DNA of 64,000 nucleotides from Piscicola geometra (taxonomy: Eukaryota; Annelida; Clitellata; Hirudinida; Piscicolidae), in NCBI GenBank assembly GCA_943735955.1, contig OX030966.1, positions 3,685,976 to 3,749,975 of the forward strand. Reading direction: 5' to 3'. Made by a program: the position numbers and the translations under genes. Positions within the stretch are counted from its first letter, which is position 1. The number at the start of each line of letters is the position of its first letter. The notes beneath the pieces were generated by a model. The model was not told where the DNA came from. It did not search any database and saw nothing but the letters and a program-made list of their open reading frames with translations. Shown here in pieces: positions 33,841-44,420 of this stretch.

Positions 33841-34299
33841 GAACCGTATAAATATCTGTATAACTATCTGTATAAATATCTGTATAAATATCTGTATAAA
33901 TATCTATATAAATATCTGTATAAATATCTGTATAAATATCGGTATAGATCTTTGTATAAATAGCTGTAAACATTGAAGCATTTTTTGAAATCTTTGATAA
34001 TATCTGTAATAATATCTGTATAAATTATTTTTATTTCAAGTGTTCAGAGGGGATTTATGGTTTTTGAAATCATAAACTTTATCTATTTTATTCAATCACA
34101 AATACTTCAATGTTATTCTACAGATGACGCAGCCGTCCGATAGTTTATCAATCAATGAGAGGGATCGGAGACAAAGGAAAAGGTTATGGAAAAGTTGTGT
34201 GAAACATCAAACATTCTGATAACAGGGAGTATTTCAAACAAAGAGGTTTTATATTCCGGGAAAAACTAAAATAACAAACAAATGTTTGCAAAAGATAGT

Positions 34300-34400
34300 C
34301 AATACAGTAGTTCGATAATCCAACAATCAGACAGCTAATTAAAACACATTTTTCTCTTACAGAACCTCTTTGTTTCACTTACTGTTTAAGAGTATATAAG
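34300..34400 (+). promoter_or_regulatory. shared upstream module and TATA box, copy A
   Basis: CAATACAGTAGTTCGATA at 34300-34317 and TATATAAG at 34393-34400 lie 157 and 64 bp before the copy A start codon. Both are conserved in order and spacing before all four paralogues. Confidence 0.65.
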
Positions 34401-34456
34401 AGTGATAAAAATAAATTTTAAAACTGTGCAAAAAGCCTTTTACTAGCGAAGGAAAG

Positions 34457-35004
34457 ATGGGTTTGAAGCACCTGTTCCTGATGGCGTCTGTCTTGCTGCA
34501 AGTGGCGTTTGCCGTAATGGAATGGAACTACAGTGAGTCTTTTAAATTATAGAATTTTAAAATATGCTGAATATTTTCAGTAATAAACTATAGTGAAGAT
34601 CACAATTTTGATCCAAATATACAAAATATACAGAATATGGAGATGAAACTGTCGGTGTAAAATATCATTACAACCACGACATTAGCGACAAATTTGGCTT
34701 TATGGAGGAGAATAATATTACGAGCGTTCTGAATTGTGTGTTGGCATGTTTAAAACGCAAGGAATGTAATGTCGTCTTGGGATGTGCAGGTAATGAATGC
34801 TGGACAGCTGGTAAATTATTCTACCCAGTAACTGGGTTAGATAAAGAAAAGGAAAATTGCAAGGTTATTGAATTTGTCAGAGATCATCAAAAAGAGGAAA
34901 GAGAAACCATCGAAAGAGAAAGTGAAGAGAGAAAAAGGAAAGAAGAGGAAGAGCGAAGAATTGCAGCAGAGATGGAAGCGGATATGACTTGCTCTGAGTA
35001 TTAG
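34457..35004 (+). CDS. small secreted cysteine-containing protein, copy A
   Basis: I do not recognise this family. Two exons, 34457-34532 and 34634-35004, joined by GTGAGT...ACAG in phase 1, give 148 aa. Residues 1-19 (MGLKHLFLMASVLLQVAFA) form a signal peptide. The mature part has cysteines spaced NCVLAC, KECNVVLGC, NECWTAGKLFYP, then NCKV. The last third is a highly charged Glu/Lys/Arg helix, probably a coiled coil, ending TCSEY. It is the first of four tandem copies at 34.5, 35.7, 37.2 and 39.2 kb and looks intact. The family resembles small extracellular disulphide proteins, but function is unknown. Confidence 0.8.
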
Positions 35005-35124
35005 AAAGCCAAAGTTTAAAATCTTTATTTAATGACTAATTTCAATATTCAGTTAAAAATTAAAATCGTTTAGTAGTTCAAACGAATAATTTTTTTTTCC
35101 ATCAAGTGTTATGACGAGCATTAT

Positions 35125-35272
35125 TATAGTAGCGTATAACCCGAACGGGCTTGCAGGCCACTTAGGCTGCATATTTTTATTTGCGCCTTTGGGTTATTAG
35201 GTTGCACTTGAACCTAGGACCTTTCATTATTGGTCAAGCCGAGATTCGTTACCGACTCGGCTACCCGTTCAC
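35125..35272 (-). mobile_element. tRNA-derived SINE
   Basis: Read on the minus strand it begins GAACGGGTAGCCGAGTCGGT, with A box TAGCCGAGTCGG. B box GGTTCAAGTGC follows at the expected distance, then a T-rich and A-rich tail region. It lies between paralogues A and B. Confidence 0.65.
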
Positions 35273-35487
35273 TAATGTATAGAAGGGTTTATATAAGACA
35301 TTGTATAATTGCGAGAATTAAATTTTTCGACTTTAGAAAGGTTGAGAGTGATCGGAAAAAAAAGGAAAAGGTAGTGGAAAAGTTGTTTGAGACATCAAAC
35401 ATTGTGATAACAGAGAGTATTTCAAACAAAAAGGTTTTATATTCTGGGAAAAACTAAAATAACCAACAAATGTTTGCAAAAGATAGT

Positions 35488-35585
35488 CAATACAGTAGTT
35501 CGATAATCCAACAATCAGACAGCTAATTAAAACACATTGTTCTCTTACAGAACCTCTTTGTTTCACTTATTCTCAACTGTATAAG
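35488..35585 (+). promoter_or_regulatory. shared upstream module and TATA box, copy B
   Basis: CAATACAGTAGTTCGATA at 35488-35505 and TATAAG at 35580-35585, before the copy B start at 35652. Confidence 0.6.
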
Positions 35586-35651
35586 AGTATTAAGAAGGAT
35601 ACAAAATAAATTTTAAAACTGTGCAAAAAGCCTTTTACTAGTGAAGGCAAG

Positions 35652-36207
35652 ATGGGTTTGAAGCACGTGTTTCTGATAGCGTCTGTTTTGCTGAATGTGG
35701 CGTTAGCCCAACTTCAATGGAACTACAGTGAGTCTTTTAGATTATAGAATTTTAAAATAGTATTACAATGCTGAATATTTTCATTATTAAACTATAGGAA
35801 AGCTCAAAATTTTGATCCAAATATACACAATATACAGAATTTGGAGATGAAACTCCCGGTGTAAAATATGATCAAAATCACGACCTTAGAGACAAATTTG
35901 ACTTAATACTGGAAGAAGAGATTACGAGCGTTCTGAATTGTGTGTTGACATGTTTAAAACGCAAGGAATGTAATGTCGTCGTGTGGTGTAAAAAAATCAT
36001 TCCTGGACAGCTGGTAAATTATTCTACCCAGTAACTGGGTTGGTTAAAGGAAGGGAAAATTGCAAGGTTATTGAATTTGTCAGAGATCATCAAAAAGAGG
36101 AAAGAGAAACCATTGAAAGAGAAAGTGAAGAGAGAAAAAGGAAAGAAGAGGAAGAGCGAAGAATTGCAGCAGAGATGGAAGCGGATATGACTTGCCCTGA
36201 GTATTAG
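35652..36207 (+). pseudogene. secreted-protein paralogue, copy B (frameshifted)
   Basis: Exons 35652-35727 and 35838-36207 match copy A closely, including signal peptide, intron position and charged tail. After the VVWC cysteine one base is missing relative to copy A (14 rather than 15 nt to the conserved TGGACA), and the following Cys codon is also lost. The frame then runs to a stop within about 12 codons, before the rest of the cysteine domain. The remainder is open only in the shifted frame. It is a recent pseudogene, or there is a sequencing error at the A-run. Confidence 0.78.
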
Positions 36208-36299
36208 AAAGCCAAAGTTTACCATCTTTATTTAATGACTAATTTCAATATTCAGTTAAAAATTAAAATCGTTTAGTAGTTCAAACGAATAAATTTTTT

Positions 36300-37020
36300 C
36301 CATCAAGTATTATTAAATGCAATTTCCCAAATTACTTTCCTATGAATAAAAATTTCATTGATGTTTTGTGAATCCTTTCTGAAATAAATCATTTATTTCG
36401 AGCGTCTTGAGAACCTGCGTGTGTAAGCGTTTACAAGTTGAAAGGGTGGTTTTTACTAATGCCTATGAACCGTGAAACATCAACTCTTTATACTCTAACC
36501 CACATAGCGCGCGACGTCGTGCCAGCAATCGGCTCTAGGTTGCAAACCATCGATAAGACTAGCAGATGCTCGCCGATAGATTTTAAACGTCCATTCATTA
36601 TATTCATAATTATCGAAATTTATTATCTTATAAGATTATTTTATTTATTTGATTTTATATATAAAATGTTCAAATAATAAGTTTCAAATCGTCGTTTGAG
36701 GTCTGACATTTCGTCTTTATGGTTAACGTTATCGTCCAGTATTCGTTCCGTTTGCATGAGCTCATTTTATTACATAGTCATTTTTATAGAAAAATAAAGT
36801 CTCTAATAACAATAAAATATTAATTCAAACTAATTAATTATAAATTATTCAACAAATTTGTGACATTTGAAGCATTTTTAAAATCTTCATACTCAAAAGC
36901 ATGTGAAGATATACATGGAGTTATAGGGTATACTGAAAGTGAGATATTTAAAAAGCCTTTTTTTAAAAATGATTTTTTATTCATGGAAAAACTAAAATAG
37001 CAAAAAAATGTTTGCCAAAA
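36300..37020. other. intergenic, no gene seen
   Basis: Spacer between copies B and C. Nothing recognised apart from AT-rich sequence. Confidence 0.45.
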
Positions 37021-37026
37021 GATATT

Positions 37027-37106
37027 CAATACAGTAGTTCGATAATAAAGCATTGTTCTTTCAAAGAACCTTTATATTTCGCTTATCTTCAGCTTTTTTA
37101 TATAAG
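37027..37106 (+). promoter_or_regulatory. shared upstream module and TATA box, copy C
   Basis: CAATACAGTAGTTCGATA at 37027-37044 and TATATAAG at 37099-37106, before the copy C start at 37162. Confidence 0.65.
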
Positions 37107-37161
37107 AGCGACAGAAGTTACATTTTAAAACTGTGCAAGGTACTTTGTCAGTGAAGACAAG

Positions 37162-37718
37162 ATGGATTTGAAGCACTTGTTTCTGGTAGCCTCGGTTTTG
37201 CTGCAAGTGACGCTGGCTCAAAAAGAATGGAACTCCAGTGAGTCTTTTTATAATTTTAAAGAGTTATTTATATTCTGAGACCTGGTATTGTTGATAAAAT
37301 TTTTTATACAAAATATTAAAATCGATTTAATGACATATAATATACAGAATTTGGAGATACATACGTCCGTTTGAGATTGTATCTAAATCACGACCTTCGA
37401 GACAAATATGACTTCATACTGGAGGAAGAGTTGAATAACATTCATAATTGTGTCTCTAAATGTGAAAAAGAAAAGGAATGTAATGTGGTCGTTTGGTGTG
37501 AAAAAAGGCATTGTTGGACAAGCAAAAAGCTTGTCTACCCTTTGAATGGGTTGGTTCAAGGAATGAATAAATGCAAAGTTCTTGATTTCATCAGAGAGCA
37601 TCAGAAAAAGGAGAGAGCAGCCATTGAAAGAGAAATTGAGGAGAAGAAAAAAAAAGAAGAAGAAGAACGAAGAATTGCAGCAGAAGAAGAAGCCGACCGC
37701 ACTTGTTCTGAGTATTAG
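37162..37718 (+). CDS. small secreted cysteine-containing protein, copy C
   Basis: Exons 37162-37237 and 37348-37718 give 148 aa, the same length and intron phase as copy A. The signal peptide is MDLKHLFLVASVLLQVTLA. The cysteine pattern is NCVSKC, KECNVVVWC, RHCWTSKKLVYP, then KCKV. A charged EIEEKKKKEEEERR helix follows, and the protein ends TCSEY. Sequence differs from A at many positions but keeps every cysteine, so it is under constraint and probably functional. Same TATA and upstream module as the other copies. No function can be assigned. Confidence 0.82.
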
Positions 37719-38059
37719 AAAAGTCAAAGTTGGAAAATGAAAACTTTATAAGTTTTAAACATAAATGTTTATTTAATGAGTAAATTCAAAATTTGTTAAT
37801 GAAAAGTTAAAATTGTTAAGAAACTCACGCTTTTCGAGTGAATAACTCATTCTTTTGATTTCCTTTTGACTTGAAATAACTTTTCAAGAATATTTTTTTG
37901 TCAATGAATAAATTTTGAATATCATAATTATTGTTTCAAAGAGGTTAATTCCATTTTATTAAATTATTAAAGTTGGAATCACTATCATCAATAACACAAA
38001 AATAACACTTGTTACAACAAGTTTATTGCATTTTCACGTTGTTTCATAATAATTCCAAA

Positions 38060-38311
38060 ATGGGACGTGTGTGGAATTCACATTCAGCTGGTGAAAAACT
38101 TGATGTTATTGTGTATGCAGACGTTCACAGAAATTGAGCTGATGGCCGTAAGTTTGATGTTGCTGAGACTTTTGACGTGGCGAGCAAGCTTCTCGAAGAT
38201 TCCTCGATTGAAACAAGCTCAAGGAAGGCTTCCCATGGGCACTGGTCAGAAATTGAAAATGAGTTGCTTCTGGTGGTCGTGAAAAGGCGTGGCAGCAGGA
38301 TTGCAACATGA
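38060..38311 (+). pseudogene. pogo/Tigger-type transposase N-terminal fragment
   Basis: One frame from ATG at 38060 reads SAGEKLDVIVYADVHRN, a TGA stop, then ADGRKFDVAE and HWSEIENELLLVVVKRRG. This matches the paired helix-turn-helix DNA-binding region (psq plus CENP-B type) of pogo-like transposases. One internal stop and a terminal stop end it. The DDE domain is not seen. It lies between paralogues C and D. Confidence 0.62.
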
Positions 38312-39060
38312 CATCATTTTCGAGATCGTTTTCACAACGCTTTGAAAGTATTTCAAAATTGAGGTAGAAATTAGAAGCATCCGCAAAATGTTAAGCAGAT
38401 TGCTTAAACAAGAACGAGAGGAGGAAGATTTATTAGGCGAGGAAAGGTGGTTGAGGGCTGATTGGATGCAGAAAGGTTGGTCAATTAAGTGCAGAAAATG
38501 TGGTCAATTAAGTGCAGAGAAGGCTGTTGAAGTATGATTGGGTGCAGGAAAGCTTTTTGAGGATAGATCTGAGATTTCTAAGCCCTTCTTTAAAACAATT
38601 AGATTTTTGTGAAACTTTTCTCAACATTCAATCATGTATTTTCAGAAATTAATTCAAATTTAGTTTAAATTTGTTTTATTAAACTTTAAAACACTTCAAA
38701 GGACAAGCAAAACTGCGGTTATATCCTAGTTTTATACTAATGAAAAATTAGCTGATGCCATATTGCCATTAATCTCGAATAATTTTCTTTTACAATTATT
38801 AATTTCATAATAGGTTTCGCTTAAAATGTGTAATGGTTGAGCAGCTCTAAATTTTTATGAACGTTTTAGCAAATTTTATTATTATTGTTTTGAATGTAAC
38901 TGTAACTACAGGCAAAACACTTTTATTTACAAGTTTTCATGTATAGTTTGTAAAATATTGTACTTTTTAAAAACCTGATCTTAACTCTTAGAGAGTATTT
39001 CAAACAATAAGGTTTTATCATATAAAAAACTAAGACAAACAAATGTTTGCAAAAGATATT

Positions 39061-39158
39061 CAATACAGTAGTTCGATATCCAACAATCAGACAACTGATT
39101 AGGCATTGTTCGTTCAAAAACCACTTTATTCCACTCACTCTTAGCCATTTGTATATAG
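39061..39158 (+). promoter_or_regulatory. shared upstream module and TATA box, copy D
   Basis: CAATACAGTAGTTCGATA at 39061-39078 and TATATAG at 39152-39158, before the copy D start at 39213. Confidence 0.6.
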
Positions 39159-39212
39159 CAGTGATAAAAGTCAAGTTTTAAAACTGCAAGGTACTTTGTC
39201 AGTGAAGGCAAG

Positions 39213-39795
39213 ATGGGTTTGTAGCACCTGTTTCTGGTAGCCTTGGTTTTGCTGCAAGTGGCATTGGCTCAAAAGGAATGGAACTACAGTGAGTAGCATT
39301 TAAAATAATTATTACTATTCTGTATATTTTTAATATTAAAAAATTTAGTAGATATAACGAATTAATTATATTTAACAATGTTGATTTAAATACATAAAAT
39401 ATTCAGAATTTCAAGATGAAGCTGTTCGTTTGAGAGTGTATCAAAAGCAAGACCTGGCAAATAAAAGTGGTTTAAACCAGGAAGAGGCGTCGAGCATTCA
39501 TAATTGCGGGTTGAAATGTGAAAAAGAAAAGGATTGTAATGTCGCCGTGTGGTGTGAGCCAAAGCAATGTTGGATAAGTCATAAACTTGTCTACCCATTG
39601 AGTGGGTTAGTTGAAGGAAAGAGCAATTGCTCGGTATTTGATGTTATCAGGAAGCATCAAAAAGTCGAGAGAAAAAATATTGAAAAAGAAGTTCAAGAGA
39701 GAGAAAGGAAAGAAGAAGAAAGAAGAATCAAGGAGGAAGAGTTTGCGAAACTGCCTTTTTGTTATGATTATTTGAAAAATCATAGTTTTAAATGA
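39213..39795 (+). pseudogene. secreted-protein paralogue, copy D (nonsense in signal peptide)
   Basis: Exon 1 (39213-39288) begins ATG GGT TTG TAG where copies A and B have AAG at codon 4, so translation stops in the signal peptide. No later in-frame ATG exists in exon 1. Exon 2 (39407-39795) is otherwise fully open: IHNCGLKCEKEKDCNVAVWC, then QCWISHKLVYP, then NCSV, and a charged tail ending differently (FCYDYLKNHSFK). It is a pseudogene, or a functional allele exists without the stop. The intact exon 2 means the lesion is recent. Confidence 0.75.
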
Positions 39796-39829
39796 AAACT
39801 TTACAAGTTCTAAAAATATATTTAATGTA

Positions 39830-40990
39830 TAATTTCAACATTTATTTTAAAAAATTGAAATCATTTTGAAACTATAACTAGTAATTAAATGCAATTTGCA
39901 AAATTAATTTCTCATAAATAAAATTTAAATGATGTATGTTGAATCTTTAGAACAAAGTATTTGTATTATTTTTAACACTTGTGTGTTCAAGCGTTTTTAA
40001 GCGGTGTTGAGTTGAAGGGTCTGGAAGATCGATATAAAGCTGGCTGGAATTTCTAATTGGTGGAAGATTTTGACAAAAGCCTTTTTGTTGGCAGAATCGC
40101 AAGCTGCTTTAAATCCAGGTAAGCGGAAAACAGCTGGCAGAAATTCTTCCTAACAACAAAAGCCTGATCTTCATATTATCGAAATAAAAAATATTAATAA
40201 AATATAAATAAGTTTTTTTTGATAATAATCAGGTTTTTAGTCTTTGAATTGAAAATACAATATTTTTATAAAAAAGCGAGTACGCTGTGGCTGATCAATC
40301 TATCGTTGGTGATTTAAACATTTTCAAATTAACCTGTTCACTGAGATTGTAGGTTAACTGCATACGAAGAAAGCAGACTGCAAATGTGTTAAATGCTGAT
40401 TTACTATGCAGATTTACTTTTTTAACAGAAAAAACGTCAGTTTAGGGTTAATGTTAATATTAGGGTTAGGTTTATATATTATTTAAAAAGAAAAACTTAA
40501 ATAACAAGCCTCAATGATAGTGATGAAAGCAAAAACAGTGTTATCTGGTTATAGAGGCTTAAGCCTGCGACCAAAATTTCCTAAAATATCTCAAGATACA
40601 GTTTTCAAAAGAAATTAAAAAAGCTAGAGAGGTTTTGGATAAAAGTCTGATTTTTATTTAAATGCAAAGTTTTTTTCTGACAGCTTATCGGAAGGTTTGT
40701 TGCTAACTCAAATAAGGCATGCCAAACAAAACCGATTTAAAGCTCAAACTACGTCAAAGGCGGAAACACAAAAAATAAAATGTTCAAATTTTGTCTGCAT
40801 GGAAATGTTAAAGACTAAATAAAACAATCTTTAATCTCAACAGATGGTAACAATGAATTCAGGTTGGAAGATTGGAACACCCTGAATTACGCAAAAGCCC
40901 AATAAAAGTTATGCTGATTATAGAATATTCGCAGATAGATCTACATTTTATAAATGTTTCATTTCGATAGTTTTTCTTCTTTTATTTCCA
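39830..40990. other. gene-free interval
   Basis: No coding signal or mobile element recognised. Confidence 0.45.
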
Positions 40991-40992
40991 AG

Positions 40993-41149
40993 TGAGCTGG
41001 TAGAGGACCAAGCAGAACGTGAAGAGGAAGAGGTTGGTGGATGCGATGACGCTTGCCGGTGCACCTGTGAGAATGAACGGCCATTTGTGAAATGCACTCA
41101 AACATTTAATAAAAGATCGATTTACAAAGATAATAAAAATGGTCGATAA
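40993..41149 (+). CDS. possible terminal exon of a small cysteine-rich protein
   Basis: After TTATTTCCAAG an open stretch reads ELVEDQAEREEEEVGG, then CDDACRCTC, then PFVKC, and ends NKNGR with a TAA. Five cysteines in 23 residues and a conventional acceptor suggest a real last exon of a secreted peptide. The upstream exon was not found and the product is unknown. It could be a chance frame. Confidence 0.35.
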
Positions 41150-42040
41150 CGCCTAAGTTTTATAAATGTAAATGAATGACCTCCATTGCCCTCTGCGGGC
41201 TTGGTGGCTGGTGTCTGTGGCTCAACTGTTTTGGATGATTTCATACAATAAGCATTTAGAAAACGATTGATTTGCATTTGTAATTTCTAATATCGTTAGC
41301 GCTCAAATGTCAATGAGTGACTTTCATTGCCACCTTCAGGCTTTGTTCCCTTGGTGGTTTTAGTTGGCTCAACTGTCTTAGATGATCTCATTCAATATGC
41401 TTTTTCAAAATATTTCAAAGTTTACTAGAAGAATTTGGACTTTAAAAATAGTTTATCTCAACAATGCACAGAAGTTTTTAAATTTGGTTTAATTAGTTTA
41501 AAGTTGGTTTAGAGTCATTATTTGCTATAAAGAAGAATGTTCTATTGGGAAAACGTGCGATGTTTGTCTTGAATTCGTTGGTTTTAATTTTATAATCGCG
41601 CTATTGAATAAAGGCTGAAATTGACTAATTCAATGTATTTATAAAAGTTTTTTAATATTTTTTGTTGAATGAATTACAGAAAAAGAAACATACGGGCTAC
41701 TGGATATTCTGAAATAATAAAGATATTTAACGTAGTATAAAAAAATTCTATAATATTCAAAGACTTCTCAATTATGTTAAAGTGCTTCTACTATTTAACA
41801 ATAAGCAAATAAGTTCTTTAATTCTTAATAGTATACTCACTAGCACAATCGGGTTCTGATATTGGAAGTTTGAAATACTTGGATGCATCTGGTGTGTTTC
41901 ATACATGATTTACTTTTTCATAAAATTGTAAAACGCTTGAATGTATATTTTTTATGAATTTCCAAAACTTACTTCCTATATTTATAAATAAGAGAAATTT
42001 TTGTTTTCTTGAGACAATAGATTCATGAACAAGCGAAACT
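41150..42040. other. gene-free interval
   Basis: Two diverged copies of a sequence of about 120 bp are visible at 41150-41285 and 41300-41430 (shared ATGAATGACYTCCATTGCC and GGCTCAACTGTYTTRGATGA). No gene seen. Confidence 0.45.
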
Positions 42041-42041
42041 T

Positions 42042-42245
42042 CTATAAGTTCGTAATAACTAGCCCACCAGGAATAGCGGTACAAGAGGAAGAACCTAGCT
42101 CGGTAGAGTAACTATCAAACTTTGTACACTTGGATTCTGCATGTCTTATTTCCTCATCATATTCAAAAGTTATGGTAAAAGTTCGAGTTTCAGTTTTCAT
42201 ATTGTACCTTGGAGCATTGTAGTGAGTTGTTGGTATTGCATGAAG
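42042..42245 (-). CDS. unidentified coding-looking segment
   Basis: A 68-codon minus-strand frame includes RTFTITFEYDEEIRHAESKC and SSSCTAIPGGLVITNL before a stop. Its composition resembles a folded extracellular domain with two cysteines. The only upstream acceptor (GAACAG|TGACTT) does not fit this frame, so exon limits are unknown. Alternative readings of the same stretch exist. Confidence 0.3.
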   Translation of the reverse strand, partial: LHAIPTTHYNAPRYNMKTETRTFTITFEYDEEIRHAESKCTKFDSYSTELGSSSCTAIPGGLVITNL

Positions 42246-42703
42246 TCACTGTTCAGTATATAATAATATAGTCGAACGCCAAAAAACACACATGTAGGTA
42301 TATGGGTTAATCCAGATTCGACTACAGACTTTGTGTATTTTCATAATTAAATGTTTAATAAAATTTTTTTAAATTTTAAATATGCCCATGTATGTATTAT
42401 ACATTAAAAAATATTTTTAAGCACAAGACTTGAATTAATCTTTTTTAAATAATTGAACAGTTTTTCAAATTATGGGAAGCGGGACACTGACACTAAGTAG
42501 TAATATTATTCTATAGGTATTGGGAGATCAGCAATTAAATTTCATCTAAAGAACGGTATAAAATTGTGTGTAGTTGTCTTTATTTTTAATATTGCACAAT
42601 CGTTTCTAGAAACAAAAATGACGAAATTTTTATATATTTAAAATGGATAATAGATGAAAGTATCAGATTTAGTCGAAGTCTGCTTTCTTCTATTACGAGT
42701 TTT

Positions 42704-43256
42704 TTAGACGCGCTGCATGTAGGAGACGGTGATTTTGGTTCCATCTTCACTGACACATTTGGCCTGTCCAAGGAAGCAGCTGTCATCACTGCCGAATCAG
42801 GTTTCAAAGTGGGAATCAAATGCCTTGCGCTGCATGCGCACCCGGGCACATCTCGCTTTGCGCTTCTCTCGATCGCGAGGGGTGGTGCTCCGATTTTTAG
42901 TTGTTCCAGAACTTGATGTGCTGGTCGCAGAAACAGTAGTCAGTGATCTGGACACTTGAAGGGTACAGGTTCGCTGCAGGATAACTGGGCTGCTGGTACT
43001 GGCAGCAACTGGTAGATCGAGGTTAAGTGGAGAAGATTGAGCCTGCTGCTGCTGCTTCTTTCGTGACCGCTGCAGACGCTTTTTCTCTCTTTCGTACTGC
43101 TCGCTTTCCGCGTACGGTGCACGAAGCTTTCTTAGATTCTCTGTACTTTTTGGCTGCAGCTCTTTTACGTTCATTGTATATTTCTCTGTTTTCGGTTTTC
43201 ATTTTTTCTCGATAACGTTGAGAAGCTTCTCGGTTTTTTTGGTCAATTGGTGCCAT
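42704..43256 (-). pseudogene. basic Arg/Lys-rich gene, frameshifted
   Basis: The start ATG at 43256 sits directly after a CTTTTTTAG acceptor. A plausible 5' UTR exon ends at a CAG|GTGAGT donor at about 43663. The first frame reads REKMKTENREIYNERKRAAA. Its continuation (YAESEQYEREKKRLQRSRKK) is in another frame, and FLGQAKCVSEDGTKITVSYM follows an in-frame TGA. The order of basic repeat region then a Gly/Val-rich module resembles uncharacterised YRE-rich proteins of aquatic invertebrates. With one shift and two stops it looks decayed, though a 77-aa product is possible. Confidence 0.4.
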
Positions 43257-44229
43257 CTAAAAAAGAAAATAGTATCGGAACAAAGCTATATTATCAAGAA
43301 GTTCATAATAATGTATTCATGTTTACAATTCTCACTATCAGAATCGTGAAAATTGATCTTATTTCATTAATTGAAAAGCTTCATTAAAAATATTATTAGA
43401 CGAACCTTATATCAAAATAATTTTCAAACATTGTTTTATTCAATGAATGATATGAAACAACTTTAAAATATACTGTAAAGTCGTGACACCTAATACTAGT
43501 ATAATGAGAATCGGGGAATTTTGTGCTAACGTCAAGGTATGCATGATAAGATATGTTGATATTGTTCTATAAAAAAGAAACATAAAAGCCCGATATTATA
43601 AATTTACCTTCCTATACCCATGAACTGTATTAATAATAAAAAATTAGAAATTTAGTACTCACCTGTTTCTTGATAAATCACAATGATCAGAGGGAAAAAA
43701 CGCTAGAATCAGAAGTGAGAAATTGTGAAAAATAACAAAATAGCCAAAAGCTGATATAAAATAATGTTTTTTAAAGTTGAGAGAAGCAAAACCACGTCTT
43801 TAAATAAGTCTACGACTGAATAAATCAAACCGGATAGAACTAACTTAAATATTTAATATAAAAGATCTATTAGCAAATTTAAGACATGCGTTTTTAGTCT
43901 TTTGAACAGCTAGAAAGTTAAATATAATAATATTTATCATAAAAATTTTACATGGATAATATTTTTATATTCCTTTTCTTTAAAAAAATGCATCCAGTCT
44001 TTGATACGATTTTCCATTCTTTTGAAAAACAAGTAAGACACGGAAAATCGTAAGTATGTAATCGATTCTGGATTAATCCATATACATTTTAATAAAATTA
44101 AGACACGGAAAATCGTAAGTATGTAATCGATTCTGGATTAATCCATATACATTTTAATAAAATTTTGAAGCATGTTTTAATCGTTTATTACGATATTTTA
44201 GAACCATGGATAAATCCAAAGATACTCAC

Positions 44230-44329
44230 TCGCATTTAGTTGGTGCACGCTTGGGCTGGAACATGCACTTTTCATCGGTTTTAATGGCGATCTTCATGCT
44301 CATATGGAAACTGCTGCACATTATCTTGT
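44230..44329 (-). CDS. isolated internal exon, cysteine-containing
   Basis: Minus-strand exon between TTTTCATAG and the strong donor GA|GTGAGTATC. It encodes MCSSFHMSMKIAIKTDEKC, then MFQPKRAPTKCE. Three cysteines and good splice signals on both sides support a real exon of a secreted-type protein. Partner exons were not confirmed; the segment at 42.05-42.25 kb is a candidate downstream partner. Confidence 0.4.
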
Positions 44330-44420
44330 CTATGAAAACATTACTTAAGTCAAAAGGTTTTTTGATAAAACATAAAATTGTTGGTTATTATCTTTAAACG
44401 GTATTGGAATTTTCTGGAAT

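Larger units (their letters stand above)
29884..33970. mobile_element. foldback-like element with array-based inverted ends
   Basis: Left side in order: (ATATCTGTATAA)n, then (GGATAAAAAGTCCTC)n, then about 150 bp of unique sequence (31255-31405). The right side repeats these in inverted order: unique block 33495-33640, GGATAAAAAG array 33650-33840, ATATCTGTATAA array 33845-33970. The centre (31.4-33.5 kb) has no transposase. It holds a second copy of the unique block (31440-31640) and repeated CACTTCTTCCTCCAG...TGATATTTCC modules. A related partial copy lies at 12.43-13.22 kb. Confidence 0.75.

Noticed and set aside
34184..34378. Minus-strand frames of 64-77 codons upstream of the secreted-protein copies (also at 35333-35566)
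   Set aside because: They repeat because the promoter regions are duplicated. They have no coding bias and overlap the TATA-containing module.
35125..35272. A functional tRNA gene
   Set aside because: A and B boxes are present, but the arms do not form a complete cloverleaf and a non-tRNA tail follows, so it was called a SINE.
44206..44397. 63-codon plus-strand hydrophobic frame
   Set aside because: The opposite strand has a better exon with clean acceptor and donor, so the plus frame is probably its shadow.
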